From Rhizobium mesosinicum (GTDB taxonomy: Bacteria; Pseudomonadota; Alphaproteobacteria; Rhizobiales; Rhizobiaceae): a stretch of 64,000 nucleotides of DNA. Made by a program: the position numbers and the translations under genes. The stretch covers positions 248,001 through 312,000 of the forward strand of contig NZ_JAEUAK010000001.1 in the NCBI RefSeq assembly GCF_019511345.1, in the 5' to 3' direction. The notes below the pieces were generated by a model. It was not told the DNA's origin. It saw only the letters and a program-made list of their open reading frames with translations, and made no database searches. This document shows, one piece after another, positions 63,409 to 64,000 of this stretch. Each line of letters opens with the position of its first letter. The first letter of the stretch is position 1.

Positions 63409-64000
63409 TTAAGATTCCTCCGGTGGGAAGTAGTATCTCGACACTGAACTCGTTGTCCGCAGCGGCGACGTAAAGGTCGTGATCTCTGCGCAGATCGGTT
63501 CGCAGAAGCTTCCAGATCTTAGGATATCCAGACCCGCCCTCTTCCGATAGCAACTCCATTGCTCTTGCTTGACCGTAGTCGCGATTGATCTCGTCGACGC
63601 GCTTTCGCAGCTCCGTTCTGTCGTGATCCTCAGGCAAGTCGTTAGTCGCCTTGATGAAAAGATAGCCATCTCGGACCTCGACCGTCATGGAGATGCGCAA
63701 CGTAGATCGATTCCTGGCTCCATGTGTTGCGGCGTTATCCAGGATCAGGAAGAACAGCCTCACGAAGATTGGCAGGCACCAACCGTTCATGACAATTTCG
63801 CGGTCCGACTGATAATTCTCACTGATAGAGAGATTTCTGAAGTACGTCTTGACCGTGTTCATACCGGCTTGAAACGCGATCGCAAGATCGAAATCCTGAT
63901 ACTCGTGATTGCTTGAAAGGGTAAACCAGCTAGCTACGCGATCGATGGCGGCGCGCATCTCCGTTTGAACCAACGTGATAGCATGGTCGAGATCAGGCAA
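63383..64000 (-). CDS. dtcA: Histidine kinase C-terminal part, DtcA-like (5' end off window)
   Basis: The visible 205 residues end at 63383 and continue past the right edge, so the sensor part is missing. They show a GHKL ATPase: FLILDNAATHGARNRSTLRI (N-box) and EEGGSGYPKIWKLL (glycine-rich ATP lid). A preceding helical region has no classical H-box in view (the segment near SNHEYQDFDLA is a candidate). Gene order kinase, receiver, receiver-nucleosidase equals dtcA-dtcB-dtcC. Whether the missing part has TPR repeats, as in described DtcA, cannot be seen. Confidence 0.78.
   Translation of the reverse strand: MPDLDHAITLVQTEMRAAIDRVASWFTLSSNHEYQDFDLAIAFQAGMNTVKTYFRNLSISENYQSDREIVMNGWCLPIFVRLFFLILDNAATHGARNRSTLRISMTVEVRDGYLFIKATNDLPEDHDRTELRKRVDEINRDYGQARAMELLSEEGGSGYPKIWKLLRTDLRRDHDLYVAAADNEFSVEILLPTGGILNEASDSRG

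Noticed and set aside
1-64000. CRISPR arrays, insertion sequences, tRNA or rRNA genes
   Set aside because: No regularly spaced repeats, transposase or integrase motifs, or cloverleaf sequences were recognised while reading either strand.

Overview
This 64-kb window looks like part of a Rhizobiaceae genome (Rhizobium/Agrobacterium group, Alphaproteobacteria). Pointers are a DUF982 protein (a family largely confined to rhizobia), a FixL/FixJ-style two-component pair, XapX and DUF2188 small proteins, many LysR and AraC regulators, and GC-rich coding sequence. No rRNA, tRNA, ribosomal or other core gene, no CRISPR array and no transposase or integrase was seen. The catabolic and stress content suggests a chromid, plasmid or accessory chromosomal region (inference).

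Layout. 0-13 kb: a truncated amide/urea ABC binding protein with a divergent LysR regulator, glycerate kinase, a DUF982 protein, a CDC48-type double AAA ATPase, a FucP-type sugar transporter, small membrane proteins and a FixLJ-like pair. 13-28 kb: two cytochrome-linked molybdenum hydroxylase clusters of isoquinoline-oxidoreductase type, in opposite orientation and opposite gene order. They enclose an SDR, an ArsR regulator with a clear operator, two MFS permeases and a nitronate monooxygenase-like enzyme, followed by a flavin disulfide reductase and a PaiB-like protein. An XdhC maturation factor lies far away at 57.5 kb. 28.4-33.1 kb: an A/T-richer insertion with a membrane protein carrying a degenerate NlpD-like LytM domain and two unrecognised proteins. 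33-39 kb: a leftward run of six genes (isochorismatase-type hydrolase, XapX, amidohydrolase, DoxX, alpha/beta hydrolase, VOC protein).

39-60 kb: AraC regulators, an alcohol dehydrogenase / linalool dehydratase-isomerase-like / SCO operon, and a redox and electrophile-stress set (two OsmC, two PfpI/DJ-1, catalase, Dps, an FMN reductase, three tautomerases, two paralogous SDRs). Part of this set occurs twice in opposite orientation. A small two-gene unit at 51.3-52.6 kb, an unknown protein plus a HEPN-motif protein, sits inside it. 60-64 kb: a defence island with an ABC-ATPase/TOPRIM (DUF4435-like) fusion facing a three-gene unit (histidine kinase, receiver protein, receiver-nucleosidase) that matches the Detocs anti-phage architecture. 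The kinase runs off the right edge.

A near-palindromic motif, TATACGCGGGTATA, occurs upstream of two AraC loci and of the FucP-like gene and is probably a shared operator. The alcohol dehydrogenase leader can form a long hairpin that would hide its ribosome-binding site.
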